The notes under the pieces are model-generated. The model made no database searches. It was not told the DNA's origin and saw nothing but the letters and a program-made list of their open reading frames with translations. DNA of 64,000 bases from Bolinopsis microptera (taxonomy: Eukaryota > Ctenophora > Tentaculata > Lobata > Bolinopsidae), in assembly GCF_026151205.1 (NCBI RefSeq), contig NC_087078.1, forward strand, positions 18,763,765 to 18,827,764, in the 5' to 3' direction. Positions within the stretch are counted from its first letter, which is position 1; each line of letters begins with the position of its first letter. A program made the position numbers and the translations under genes. Below, in pieces: positions 25,061-38,075 of this stretch.

Positions 25061-25885
25061 ACTTCCTTTATGTTTCATCCTGGAGAAACATACTCTTTGC
25101 AGTGGAGATTCTAGAAACATTTTTAGAAAAAACAATTTTATTATCTTTGACCTATCAACGCATGCAATCAATGAAACAATAATTTTCAATGAAACAATAG
25201 GTTTTATTTTACATTCCTTTAATTCTGTCTTTTCTCAACAAAAAAATTGTCTTTTCTCATAAATATTGATGATGAACATCTTAAAATAACTGGCTACAAT
25301 GAGCATTTTATTAACAATAAATAGTTAAGATCAAAAACTTAAATTTTCAAAAGACTTGTAATTTTAAAAACCTACCTAACAAAATTACACCCCGCTAAAA
25401 CGTTATAAAACATTAGTAATTTAGTATATAAAATTAAAGATCTCAACAATTTCTACAATTCGAAATACTAGAATAAATGCTCATAGAACGTCAATTGACT
25501 TTACCAAAGAACGCGAAGAACGACTGTAGAGTGATTTAGCACGCTCGTTACTGGGTCGCGCCACGCATTTAATAATGCTTCTCGCACAGGGAGACTTAAG
25601 TGCAATGAAACTGCTGCGGGCTGCTACTCACTGCTGCTGACTGCTGCTAACTGCTGCTGTCGCGCATGCGCCATTTACCGCAGTTAGCCGCAGTTAGTGC
25701 TTTTTTCTATGAACTGCTGCAACCACTTTTGTGTTATCCAGAACCCTTGCGCTTGCAGTGGCGCGTGACCAATTCCTTTTTACTTGTGAAACAAGCGCGC
25801 CCGCAATGGCGTGGAAGCACATGGTTGGGTGAGCACAACCACTTCGTTAGATCGGCAAGATGACCCTATTGTGCATCGCTGAGCT
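25061..25885. other. AT-rich DNA followed by shared repeat fragments
   Basis: Nothing is recognised to about 25,540. From there come repeat fragments also seen at 5.7-6.8 kb: ttactgggtcgcgccacgca, cttgcagtggcgcg, gcgcgcccgc and runs of ctgctg. No gene. Confidence 0.45.
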
Positions 25886-25889
25886 GCAA

Positions 25890-27542
25890 TTAAGTGGCAT
25901 CATTAATTAACATTATAGCCTCTTGCAATAGCCTCTATTGCAAACTTGCAATAGATTACTATAGTCGCCTTGAAAACACTGAAAACGAACTACTCTGTGC
26001 TGCATTTCACGAACAAATCATGTTGGGACTTCCTTGGTATACCAACATCTCAAAGCTTCTCACCAAATACAATTTCACCCCCTCATCTTCCTCAAAATCT
26101 AAGCTCTCCACCCAAATCAGTCATAACATGAGGGAAGAATTCGTAAATACCTGGAAAGCTGCCAATGCCTCCTCGCCAAAACTAGAATTAAACATGATTT
26201 CGAACCAGAGGCATATCTACGAATTATCAAAATACCTGATGTTCGAAAAAGTCTGACAAGGTTTCGTATCAGCTGCCACAACCTCTACATCGAAAGGGGC
26301 AGATACGAAACCCCCCTTGTACCAAGAGAAGAACGTTGGTGCACCTACTGCTTTTTCAGCAAAGGGCTCAAGCCTATTGAGGACGAAAGTCACGTATTGA
26401 TTGACTGTTTGCTCTACTCCTCAGTTAGGGAAAAATTCAATTTCCATCCCCAAAACATTACTGACCTAGTCGGTTTGCTCTCCAACAAAACTCTAGATCC
26501 TACCACACTCACTGCCACAGCAAGAGCAATCCATTCAATTCTCTCTGTGAACGAACAATATACAGCCTATTATAAGAGCCCCGATTTCCACTCAAATACT
26601 GGCAAGTGCATAATGCTATAGGACGATAACTAAGTATCTTCTAATTCTTTTAAATCTGAGGCATATATAATTGATGTATCGAAAGGATTTTCCCTTTTTT
26701 ACCACCTTACCATTTTGATTGATTTTGCACATGACTGACATGTTTTAACTGGAGAAAGGGTTCGCACAGTGGTAGTTTTATAAACCACTTTTAATTTATT
26801 GACCTATTATACCTAGTGGTAGTTTTATAGACCACATTTAATTTATTTACTTATTATACTTAGTATTTATTTTTGGTGACTGTATCACCCAGTTTTAACA
26901 TTTGATAATTGTACAGTTTATTGACGACACATTGACTGAATGTTATTTTATATTCTAATTTATATTCTAGATATTTTATTTATTTTTCAACAGACGACAA
27001 CTTCCTGTTTTTTCTTCTATATTAGTTACTCATATCTCTTTTACAGACTTTTTTACAAGGACATTGACAGATGATACTCACATTAGGCATTCATTATTAC
27101 ATCTAAATTATTTCACTTGCATTAGGTTTAGAAATTTATTCTCTGGTTAACAGATTTCAAATGTTTAATTAATTTGTAGTATGACAGTAAGGTATATAAG
27201 AAGTTATTTAATTTTGCTTGGGCTATTATATTGAGTATTGAGGTTTAATGATGATATGGAATTTGAATTCTATATAAATTTACACTATGTGGTTGGGGCA
27301 TTTTGCATAGTAAATATGGTTACTACTCCTATATATCATATTATTTGATTGGTATTCGATTTCTGATTATTTCTCTAGGAATATGATTATTATATCTCAA
27401 TTTGGCTTTAGGTAGGGTGCCCCGCTAAAAGAACTGGATTCTTCCAGGAAGCATCCCGTGCACAGACCTTGGTCTACATATATATTAAATTATTAACCAT
27501 TCATTCTGTATGTGCACGAAAATTTATTTCAATCAATCAAAC
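25890..27542 (+). mobile_element. LINE ORF2 C-terminus and 3' UTR, frameshifted
   Basis: Frame A (25,894 to about 26,225) gives SLYCKLAIDYYSRLENTENE and SKSKLSTQISHNMREEFVNT. Frame B (about 26,227-26,621) gives IPDVRKSLTRFRISCHNL, ERGRYETPLVPREERWCTYC and HVLIDCLLYSSVREKF. This is the RISxHxLxIExGRY / CxYC / HxLxDCxLY signature at the end of non-LTR ORF2 proteins. A single frameshift at about 26,226 breaks it. A 3' UTR of about 900 bp ends in caatcaatcaaa. No reverse transcriptase is present, so it is a 5'-truncated insertion. Confidence 0.75.
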
Positions 27543-27839
27543 CTTAAAATAAAATTGAACCATACAAACTCGATTTATCTATTTTTCTAAAACTAGCATT
27601 ATATAACATTTCTAAATTATCCCTACACACTTGTAAATAATTAGAATTGTGTAACTTAAATTATTTCAGAATTACAACTATTGTGTAATCAATAAAGTAA
27701 TTATCACTTTTGTATCCTTGTATCCTTGTATCCTAGCCTCTACAGCAACACGCGCTTTCGGCTTTTACTAAATCGCTCGCCCAAAAATTTCACGTGACTT
27801 TGGTTTTCATGGTTTTGCAGCCGTACAAAACGGTTTTAC

Positions 27840-27935
27840 ATAAACCCTAATCGTCCCAACCCTAACCCTAACCATAACCTCGAAGATATCCATAATCATA
27901 ACCACAACCCTAACCCGAGCCCTAAATAACCGAAT
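27840..27935 (+). repeat. Degenerate telomere-like (ccctaa)n tract
   Basis: Imperfect ccctaa, cctaac and cataac words, with variants, over about 95 bp. It is short and degenerate, so it is an interstitial tract, not a chromosome end. Confidence 0.6.
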
Positions 27936-28399
27936 TCACGTTTTACTAGCCTGTCACGTGACCAAAACGGTTTTTTGCCCATAACTATCCAGGGAAGCAT
28001 CTTAACCCTAAGTCATGGGGGGTGATTCGGAATCAGCGTCCAAAATACACTGATCTAGATTACTTTCATGCTTAAAGGGCCTTTTCACAAGAATTTTCTT
28101 AAAAATTGATCGAGCGATTTAGTAGGAGCGCGCGCTTTCACCTAACCATGTGCTTTTGCGCCTCTGCTGTGTACAGGCGCGCTCGTTTTCTTTGTATCCT
28201 TGTATCTTGTCATATGTTGTATGACCCGCCTGTATGGTCGAAGACGATACTATAGTGAAGCGACAGTGTGGGTCACTACGTGATACAACTTGTATCCACG
28301 GGAGGCGAGCGGACAGGAATTGAAAGATAAAATAGAGATAAGAATGAAATACATATATAGATAGATAAAGCACAGGAGGACTAAAGTGCAAAGAAACTG

Positions 28400-28509
28400 C
28401 TGCCTAACTGCTTTGTAGGTTTACAACCTACCAGGACGCGCGCCGAGTTGGACTGTTCCAATATATGGAACAGATATTTTACGAGTATCACCCGTTAAAT
28501 AACTGCTGC
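28400..28509 (+). repeat. Repeat fragment shared with 7.32 kb
   Basis: The words tgtaggtttacaacctacca, cgccgagttggact and ttttacgagtatcacccgtt match the block at about 7,325-7,435, showing that the two patchwork regions share families. Confidence 0.6.
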
Positions 28510-28604
28510 TTACTGGGCGGCGCTCAGCCTGTCATTCCGCAGAATCTTTTATATCAAAATATTTATTATGTTTATGAACATAATAGCCTGGGGTCCCCAG
28601 GTAA
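28510..28604 (+). mobile_element. Short TTAC...GTAA element, copy 3
   Basis: Full copy with left module ttactgggcggcgctcagcc and right module agcctggggtccccaggtaa, 95 bp. It is inserted within a ctgctg-rich repeat (tgct on the left, ctgctg on the right). Confidence 0.65.
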
Positions 28605-28790
28605 ACTGCTGCTCACTGCTGCTAACTGCTGCTCACTGCTGATATGGGTTCGCGCAGCAGTTAGCAGCAATTAGTACCAGTGAGCAGCAGTGAGCAGTAG
28701 TTAGTTAGCAGCAGTGAGCATGAGCAGCAGTGAGCAGCAGTGAGCAGCAGTGAGCAACAGTGAGTGAGCAGCAGTTTCGTTGCACTATAG
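28605..28790. repeat. CTGCTG/CAGCAG inverted repeat tract
   Basis: Repeats of ctgctgctaactgctgctca are followed by their complements, tgagcagcagtgagcag, producing an imperfect hairpin. Low complexity. Confidence 0.75.
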
Positions 28791-28851
28791 TGCTCCTGTG
28801 AAAGATAGCGATTAGAAAATTAAATAGAGATTTTACAGCAATTTTACAAAA

Positions 28852-28990
28852 ATGACACACATGGGCCACCTAATGATATACATGATAAACCTGGTAGCGC
28901 ATGTGTATCAAAAAAATTTTTGACACACATACGCTACCTAGGAAGCGCATGTGTATCATTATTTTTTTTGACACACATGCGCTTCCATAC
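28852..28990. repeat. Palindromic gcgcatgtgtgtca element, inverted copy
   Basis: Same back-to-back hairpins as at 5.99-6.15 kb in the opposite orientation, including gggccacctaatgatataca and cctaggaagcgcatgtgtatc. Confidence 0.75.
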
Positions 28991-29307
28991 GCAACCACAA
29001 ATGCAGATCGGCGAAATGCGAAGGATTGACATCGTGAATCAAATCTCGATTCAATGAAGTTACTCAATGCGCGCAATTTGGGGTGTGTGCAGTGTGCTTT
29101 CGCATTTCGGTGGGGATATATGGCCTGCGCATTTTGTAATTTCCAACTCAAGTGTCAAGGTGACGGTTCGGAAACCGGTTTAGTCAAATTTACAGACTGC
29201 CCTTTCTAATGTACAGCGGAACGAAATGGCCTTGCCTAAACCATTTTATAGAAAAATCTAAACGGTCAGTTCAGGGTAATAACGGGCGATACTCTTATTG
29301 CTTATCT

Positions 29308-29383
29308 TTACTGGGCCGCGCTCAGCCTGTCATTCCGCCAAATCTTTTGTTAATGAACATAATAGCCTGGGGTCCTCAGGTAA
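29308..29383 (+). mobile_element. Short TTAC...GTAA element, copy 4
   Basis: Shortest complete copy, 76 bp, with left module ttactgggccgcgctcagcc and right module agcctggggtcctcaggtaa. The flanks are tatc on the left and tgct on the right, so no longer target duplication is evident. Confidence 0.65.
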
Positions 29384-30630
29384 TGCTTATCTATAAATAC
29401 AACTCACTCCATCCATTCCATTCGATTGTGAATTATATTTGCTCCTATTTTTATTTAATTTTATTGCATATTGGAGTACTAACCTTATCTTATCTTAATT
29501 TATAGGTATTGGTGGATGGTATTGATGCAGATGATGAACGAAAATATTCTACCGATGTTATAAAGATCTTGTTGGAATTTTTGAAACTCATTCTACTAGG
29601 CCGCGCATCCAATAATATAATGCTTCGGTAGATCGGCGAGATGCCCCACTGGGCCTCGCCGAGCTGCAAAGGATTGACATCGTGGATCAAGTTGTTTGAT
29701 TGCGGGAAATACCTATCTTGATACAACTCGCTCCCGTGTAATGTGAAACTGTCTCGAGTTAACTAGACAAGTAGCTAAAACCTTGGCTGAATGTTCCATT
29801 TCTTAACTATTTCGCACGTGTCAATCAAACGAGAAGATTCACTTTGATTATCAGAAAATTAAAACAAACGCTTCCATATAATACCAATTCCTGTTACCAA
29901 ACATTTAAGTATATTTCAGTACTCAAAAATCAATTTTAAAATATGGGTCCAAGATATTAATCTTCAAGTAAGTACTAACTCCAATATAAGGAAAAACCCA
30001 GTGACCACTGTTTTTCTATTTAGCCTAAATTTCAGATCAACATACGACATACTTAATCAAAAATCATTTACGCGTGATTTAAAACTAAAAACAGTCATCA
30101 ATCAATCGTTACGCAGCTTCCAACATCCGCTTCCAAGTTCAACTGACTAGCAAAATAGTGACTTACTTCAACGAGGACTGTTATCATGAAACTATATGTC
30201 AACAAGAAATGTTGGATCAAAAGTTGGCGTAACTATTCAAAATTTTTCATGTGTGATAAACAAATTCAATTGAGATTTCAATGTTCAGATTTAACAAAAA
30301 CTGAAAGTAACTAACTATTAGTTGACCATGGGGACCTGTAGCCCAATAATAGGGGTGTGAATAACAACCCTCCTTTCTGTAGTTTGTTCTTGGAAATGAT
30401 TTGAAGAAGTTTTGGACATATAAGAACTAAAAGCTACAAAGAACCCGGGCTATCGGTATTGAACCGTATAACGCAAAGTATTAGTACTATATCTCCAAAT
30501 GTAACAGCCGAAAATTAAAAATATTGTAATATAAAAAACACTTGATTCCAAACTGCCATCAATAGTTCTTGATTGTTCGAGTCCAGCGTCCATGTACCCG
30601 GATTAAACCAGGCCAATGTTTCGCACGTGA
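29384..30630. other. Intergenic with scattered repeat fragments
   Basis: A ccgcgcatccaataatataa fragment near 29,603 belongs to the same patchwork as 5.97 and 6.75 kb. The rest shows no gene, RNA or element ends. Confidence 0.35.
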
Positions 30631-30636
30631 GTACAA

Positions 30637-30805
30637 TGACGTCATGTGAGGAAGTATGACGTCACAAAGGGAGGTTGAGAAATTCACATTGTGAGTTCAG
30701 GGGGTCAGGGGGTGACTGTGACGTCACATGAGGGAATATGGTGTCGTATGGGGATAATGACGTCACGTGAGGGAGAATGACGTCACGCGTGGGAGAACGA
30801 CGTCA
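30637..30805. promoter_or_regulatory. Cluster of CRE palindromes TGACGTCA
   Basis: Five perfect TGACGTCA sites at 30637, 30657, 30719, 30758 and 30778, plus CGACGTCA at 30798, lie within 170 bp immediately past the phosphatase stop codon. TGACGTCA is the established CREB/ATF binding site. Several sit in a loosely repeated context (gaatgacgtcacgtgaggg), so they may have spread by tandem duplication. Function in a 3' region is inference. Confidence 0.55.
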
Positions 30806-30814
30806 CTTCAAGAT

Positions 30815-33800
30815 TCACGTGTCAGAGGGTTCCTCACTGGGTTCCTCCGGTGCTTCCTCTCCATAGTATAATTGCTGAAAATAAATACATAGTTAGGATA
30901 TTTTTCTTATACATGATTTTAATGACCATGCTGAAAAAAAGTTAATGAACTCATAAGGCCAGGAGATCTTGGCGTTCAAAAGATATGTTTAAATTGATTA
31001 TTATCGGATACATTTTTACAAAAGAATGATGAACAAATATGTCCTTATCAGCTGAATTATAAGCCTAGACCAACAAAATCCAGCAAAGCACAGTCCTAAC
31101 TTCTTCATTATCTCAAATGTAAAACATGAAAGACAATCTAAGAGAAACGAAAGGAGATTACAATAGAAAGAAGAGGTATGGTTAGCAAAACCAGCCTAGG
31201 CCAACTATTTGGACTTGAATAAAATTAAATCAGCATAGCTTTAAAAGGATGATCAGCTGAAGGTTGCCATGGAAATAACTAACATACCACTTTGGTCACG
31301 TGGCCGGATCTTCGTTATTGTTCCGTCTACGTATCACCTTCCTTGAACAAACATGACGTTACCATGGTTACAAAAATTCAGGAATATCTATTTCAGTGAA
31401 AGGCAGCTACTGAACAATAAGATTAACTTTACTATATGGAGTATTTGGAAGCAACTAAAAAAACAAGCAATTAAGCATAAATTCTACAAATGATTTACAG
31501 CTTCCAAGAGACACAATTAATCAGATGAGTTAAATGAGCTTGATCTCTAAAATCAATTAAAAACCAATTAAATACCAATTAGGGCTGCAACAATCAGACA
31601 CTAATAAATGAAGTCCCACTAATAAAACATGCATACACCAAGTAAATGTGCTAACACTCAGAAAGGTAGGACTTCTAACAAGGACACGTGGAATCGGTGG
31701 ACGTTGTTAGTAGTAGCCACAGAAACAGCACAGTTACCATGGTAACGGTACGGTAGCCATGGCAATTTCGCGGCAATTATGATTAAGGAATGGTTATCGT
31801 ATAAATAATGGCAAGCATGATTTCGGGAGGCGGAGGAAAAAAAGGTCGTTGGCACAAGTTGGTACCGTAAATGGTAAAGATCAAGTGTGTGGTACCAGGA
31901 AGTGGCAACAAAGTGTGTGGTACCAGGAAGTGGCAACAAAGTGGGCACCAACTCCACAGTGTTCTGTCAGTTAGTCAGCGAGTTTGGCAGTAACGATTAT
32001 ACTGAGATATAATCAGTCTGAACAAGAACGAATGCCGAATATATTGAACACGTATAGGGGGCGGCAGCAGTATTGTACCTAACAGCAGCTACTAGTGCTC
32101 TGAAGCCCACGTGCCGGGCCACTAGCGGCACAACCTCGTCCTGAGCCGGTGCGGCTGACGGTGGTACCGCAGAGGACGGTTTAGGTGGTGGAGATGTTAC
32201 GGGGACAGGAGGAACCGGGCCCGGGTCTCTTACAAATGACCAGTTTCTTAAATCAGTCTCGTTTTGGAGGAGCTGGAAGATAGTTTGTCAGGGAGTGTTG
32301 GGAGTTGGGCCCACTATACCATGTGTTTAGATCACGTGACTTTACGATGATAACGTGTGATCTCTCTCTCTCTCTGTTGGCCCCAGCCACGTGCTCATGC
32401 ATGAGAAGATAAACCAGCTTTTAATCACGAAAAGTAAAGCTATCAAGAAGGATATTTCAATCTGCAGAATCGAGTCTAATCTAAGCTTTCCCCTTTAAAA
32501 AAGTGTAGACATTAAAGAGAATAAAGAAACGTTAAAGATAGCGTCACAGCTCTCGTTGCCTTGACAACCAATAACAGCGTTACTCACCGATCCGGGGCCG
32601 TTATTATCTTTTTCTCGGAGCTCCGTCAGTTTCGTCTCGACTATTCGCCTCCTGAGATAAAAGTGATCTTATCAGCTCGGCAATTTGCCACACTTTAACC
32701 TAAGCGCCCAAATCAGTCAGCAAAAAAATCATGATTAACGCATTAGATTCTAAAACCGGGGCTCAGTTGAGGTGCATAAACGAGAAAATGAATTAAAAAG
32801 ACAACCACTTGGCAAACAAACACTTAACCACATTATGCAGTACTAGTACAACAAATAAAGGTGGAATGTGGATGCTTCAAATCATCTCCAATCATTCGTG
32901 GGATCATCTTCCAACAGCAATATCACTATCAAAATGCTCACTCGTAAAATGGCATGTCCTTAAACTCTTAAACTGCTGACAACAGTAATCTAGCAAACAC
33001 GTGGGAATACTCTCAGCGAGGTAATAATATTGGACTTAAATGCAGTAAATCGGGCGTGTCCCACAATCAATAAACTTACACACACAAAATCTTGTGGCTC
33101 TTAAAGGGCCTGAAATATAAAATAGCTACAGGGTCCCTGTAGTACAGGGGTGCTACAGGAATTAAAACTGTGCTTTCCCTTCAAACGCATCAGCCTCTAT
33201 TGGCTTAAATACATGCGAATATTTGGTGATTAAACTTTTGTTTAATTTGAGTATAACATATTTTGATTTTATTTCGCATAACATATGCACTATCTGATTA
33301 TTCTACGTAAAAAGGGCATTTAAAGCACACAAAAGCGTCTGACAGGTGATTTTATGAGATTACTGTAAATGCACTGTAAAACATGCTGAGCAGTCTGATT
33401 GTTAGCAGTCAGATAAGTTTTATCAAATCTAACTAACTACAGCCCTAATAACCCTTTGAGTTGCTAACCTAACTCCCAAAAATTGCCTCTAAAATTAACC
33501 AAATTTTACCCTATTGAGCGTCTCCTGGAATAATGCACGAGCAGGAAAATATTAAACATGTTAAAGATTTTAGGTTTTACCCTACATTTTTAGGGCTCAC
33601 TTAAATTTCGAGTTTTCTAATAAAAAGCGTCGAATTTGAAATCCGCCGTCAAATAAACATAGACCACTTGACATGGATCACTATAAATTCGGAAAATTAA
33701 TAATGTATGGTACTAAATTGTCTCGGAATTTGATGTTTTACAGTGTATGTTTTACAGTTTATCAAGTACATATCATGATTGCTATGACTTACTTTGGCAA

Positions 33801-36800
33801 CCTAAGATAACTGGAATCTTCTTCGACCTCCAACATACTTTCAACTGAGGCCAGTGCTTGTGCCACAGTCACCATGCTGCTCTCAGTATACATGGAGCCA
33901 ACTTTTTCTTGTATGCGTTCCGTAAGAACAGCTATACGCTTCTTCTCCTGCAGGATTCACAATGCTTAGATCATCAAACATCCACAATTGTTTTCAAATC
34001 TGCAGGTTGCTACTGTAAAACATCGAATTTGCGGAACATTTTACCACCGGAATTTGAATTGATGCTACAAATTGGGGAACTATTCCCAGTATTTCAAGGG
34101 AGAAGTTTAGTAATGCTAAAAATAGGCTAGGGTATGGTAATGCCATAAATTTATTGGTCGAGAGTTTTACAGTAACACACCGAGTCTGACCCCACCATCA
34201 AATTTGAAACACAAGAAAACGCTTCCTACACAATATGTTGGATAAGAAAATCTAACAAAAATTAGACACCGGTTTGATACCACTACAATAAACTGATTCC
34301 AAGAAATGACAAAATGTAAAGCCGTAAGGGAATTAGGGTTTTACAGGAATAAAGTTATTCTGGGAGAGTACAGTAAAACCGATGTTCACGATTAACAGGT
34401 TCATTTGCAGGTGAAACTGAAAACGCCACAATAATCCATTTATTTGACAGTTGTTTCATTGAATTGATAGTCGAATAATTGTAAAGAGTTTGAAAATCTG
34501 GAGACCCGAACTTTAATCACTGCACATTGTCATGGTTAGTGTTGAGCTCAGCAAATAGTAGCGAATTTGAAAAAAGTCAAATATGGACTCCGTTATTAAA
34601 ATCCCATATAAATTATAAATTTTTGCGGACCTCGAAAAACGCATTTTAGCTTTTTAAATGATTTCAAAGCATTAGTTACTTAGTAACCCCTTCAATGAGA
34701 ATTTGAAACATGACATGGCATCAGCAGGACTTATGATCGTGTAATCATGCGAATTAGTGAATAACAGTGGATATTACACCGAAATCAACAAAGCTCGGAT
34801 TACATCGACAATTAGCGATTATTGACAAGTGGCGATGGTTATCATCGCCAAATGGCAATTACCGACGGATGACGGCTATCGATTGGTTGCGAATTATAAC
34901 AGCGAGTTTTGGTGGCCTACCTTACTCTTACGTCTATATTTACATCCTAACAACGTCGAGCCCTGTGTGTGACAGAATTGACAAGGTGATCAAATCTTTA
35001 AGATAATTAAAACATTCTTAGGGTTAGCAAAGAAAATAGTATCAATATTGGAACATATTTTCTAGGTTCTATATTCTCTTTAAATTCAATCCAACGACAA
35101 ATTACAAGTAGTTAAACTTTACTGAACCCTTTTGACGTTCATTTACGTGCAAATTCAACGTGCAGTGTATCTATCATAAACAACCGGACAGGTCAAATAT
35201 ATCGAATCATTCCTTGTTTCTGCATAAATTAATAAATCATCACTTACCATATCTCCATTACATCATTATCGGAGAGTCATTAGCCCAGGCCACAATTAAA
35301 GTGCTCAGTAATCATGCACGGCCTAGTTATCATAGTCACACTTGCAACATTGTGTGCGATTTCACCAATCAGGTATGCGGTACAACATAGTGAAAACAAT
35401 TATAAGAATCTACGGGCGGCAGCAGGTTAACCAAAAATTGAGTGGATGAAGTTAAGCATGCTTCAGTGGTCGAATCTGGTCACAAATTGCCTACCTCCTG
35501 ATCTTTGAGAACTGCCTCTTCGTTGACTGTGGGAGCCGCGGGGAAAGTTACCAACACTACGCTCATGTTATCTCGACTTCCCTGAAAAGATGGAATGGTT
35601 AAAGAAAAAAATGTCGTAAGATTAGGTGATCTAACGGGACATGACTTCCGGCTCTCATAATTCGCTCACTAAAGAATCCGGTTATTTACACTTTTGGAAA
35701 GACAACTCTCGTTTTAGTAATTTTCATTCGGTATCGAGGGATGTGGAAATATATTTTCGTTATGTCATGCGATGTGCATCGAGCTGGAATTTCGTAAGGA
35801 ATGTCTTTAATAACCGAAGCATACCTTTCCGGGATAAATTTAAGACAGGAAACCGCCAAAGGACAAGCATACGAATATTCATCTCTTAACATACATAATG
35901 TCAATATTTAATCGGGAATATGGCTTTAGTCCAGCTAGGTAATTTTGGTCAGGCTTCCATTAAATTGGGCGTGGTACAGTTGTTGCTTGTTGGCGAAATG
36001 CCAAGTAATGACGGAAAAAGTTCCCAGCGAACCATGGTTTCGTACGTCGAAACGGTAAAATTTATTGATTTAGCGCGCGCGCGAAATGGAATGTTTAATT
36101 TTTGTGCTTTTCAACAGGTCAAAGTACGATTCTGCTAGTACTTGTAGATACTTTCCGTAACATTCACCGAAATTTATATCTTCGTATACGCCTCAGGTGA
36201 GGGCAATCTACAAGATTAAAGGCAACCATACAACTAAGATCGGTATTTGACCCGATACATTTTGATCCATTTCATGATGAAATCCATACTTCAAGCAGGC
36301 AGCAACAGGCGAACTTTTAAATTAAGCCACTTTTCAAATGAGAGCGCGGGTGAACTCATATTACGAAGGATACAATCTTATGGCTGAAATTAATGAACTA
36401 TAGACTCATTAAACTAATTAAATTAAAGACTTACCCGTTGGAAGCACTCTTCAATAAGATTATCGCAAATTTGACCTCGATCTTCCCTTATCGTCAACTC
36501 TTTATGAACAAACTCAAGAACTTGCTGATTAGACATGACATCCCAAATACCATCACAAGCTATGACTAGAAACTCGTCATTATCATAGTCCCTTTCGCAA
36601 TTAAAAATCTCGGGTTGCGGGGACACTTGTTGCTCTATTGAGGGCATGTTTTGGGTTGATTTATACTCGTAATCTCCGAGAGCACGAGAGACTGCCAGAG
36701 AACCATTTACTCGTTGCATCATCACTGAACCTCCCGCCTTTTCAATCCTGCGACGCTCGTCGTCGTTGTACGGCTTGTGATCCCTGGTAACTAATTTAAG

Positions 36801-37280
36801 ATCACCTGAACGACTGAATATGGCCCGGGAATCACCACAGTTTGCACAGATAATGTCAGTTTTGGTAATAAACGCACAAACCGCCGTCGTCCCGCTTTGA
36901 TCTTCGCCGTTTTTCCACGGTGGAATAGTTCTCATATAATCGTCCAATATGACAAACCCCTCCTCCATAACTTTTGATAATACAGCAGGGTCTACTTTGT
37001 CATTGTTATCTGAGTTAACAACCTCTGCAAGGTCGGAGTGTTTTAAAAATTCGTTCAACAGGTTCTCGGAGGAGTACTTGGCGATGGTATGCCCACAATG
37101 TCCGTCGTAGACACCGAAAAAGGAAGAGGAATCAAGTCCGGGCACGTTAGGGACTGTGGTGTGGGCATCTTCCATCGTCATTCTCCAACCCTGCATGGAA
37201 CTGTGTCCATATCTGAGACCATTACCCGACCCCTGACCACTGGTCTTGTCTGTTATAGGCTTATCTAAAAATGCACCCAT
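30815..37280 (-). CDS. PPM1-type PP2C Ser/Thr phosphatase, 6 exons
   Basis: Exons 37280-36435, 35581-35495, 33947-33793, 32651-32588, 32272-32084 and 30874-30815 join in frame, giving 466 residues. It starts MGAFLDKP with a myristoylation-type glycine 2, like PPM1A/PPM1B. PP2C metal and catalytic motifs are visible: GWRMTMEDAH (31-40), VYDGHCG (57-63), SGTTAVCAF, NCGDSRAIFSR, GSLAVSRALGD, VIACDGIWDVMS and SRDNMSVVL (exon 2). Exon 3 is the helical C-terminal extension (EKKRIAVLTERIQEKVGSMY). Exon 5 adds a proline-rich stretch (VPVTSPPPKPSS) and exon 6 an acidic tail ending EEPSDT. Family members dephosphorylate stress-kinase and other signalling proteins. The last junction is the least certain: the donor gct|gttagg keeps the frame, while ag|gtacaa five bases later does not. 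Confidence 0.9.
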
Positions 37281-37835
37281 CACATCCCTGTGCCATGTAC
37301 TGTTAACTGGGATAATTACATTAATTAATTAATTACATTATTAATTATTGCATTGGTTAGAACTTGGAACTTGGTTAGAACTTGGAACTTGGTTAGAACT
37401 TCCATTACAAGACACACGTGTGTGTTTAAAGACATGCAGCACAGTTGTAATGGAGGGTAGACTGTTAAAAACAATTCGCGCTTGAACGGAGTGCAGTTTT
37501 AGCAAGACAAATCAAGCATAACGTAAAGTTGCCGCACGTGGGATCCACAACAAAACATACGTCACTGCTCGAGCTGCTATAATACTGCAGTGTGTGGATA
37601 AGGGCATTAGCTATGATGTCATTAGTTGCTGATTGAGTGGAAATGCGGTGCAGAGGTCTTTAGTATGTTTAGATGTTACCTACACGGAATATATGTTTTT
37701 AAATTCAAACGTGTTTTTTTAATGTAGCGGTGAAAGCAAAAGTATAAGAGCATTTATCATAGACAGGAATAAAAGATGCGAACAAAATGTGCACATGCCC
37801 ACTACACAAATATAGCCATACGACAAATAACCGCA
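37281..37835. other. Upstream region of the phosphatase gene
   Basis: Short repeats of ttggttagaacttggaac at about 37,355-37,400 and attaattaatta runs. The promoter is presumably here, but no TATA box in a convincing position was found. Confidence 0.35.
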
Positions 37836-37839
37836 CAAA

Positions 37840-38075
37840 CAATGTATGTACTTGCGACAAATAACCGCAAAAACAATGTACATACGACAAATAACCGCAC
37901 AAACAATGTACATACGACAAATAACCGCAAAAACAATGTACATGCGACAAATAACCGCAAAAACAATGTACATGCGACAAATAACCGCACAAACAATGTA
38001 CATGCGAAAAATAACCGTATAATATACATTAGCCAAATAACCGCATAATATACATTCACAAAATAACCGCATAAT
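37840..38075. repeat. 30-bp minisatellite, about 7 copies
   Basis: Unit aaataaccgcacaaacaatg followed by tacatgcgac, with copies degenerating toward the right. Long open frames on both strands here are products of the 30-bp period, which is divisible by three, and are not genes. There are no unique spacers, so this is not a CRISPR array. Confidence 0.9.

Noticed and set aside
27840-27935. Telomere end
   Set aside because: Only about 95 bp of degenerate ccctaa words, internal to normal sequence.
31658-31957. 99-residue minus-strand ORF
   Set aside because: Lies in the last intron of the phosphatase gene, has no recognised family, and contains tandem ggtaccaggaagtggcaac repeats.
37705-38072. 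Several overlapping ORFs of 85-117 residues on both strands
   Set aside because: They exist because the 30-bp minisatellite period is divisible by three; the proteins are pure repeats such as CAVICRMYIVF.
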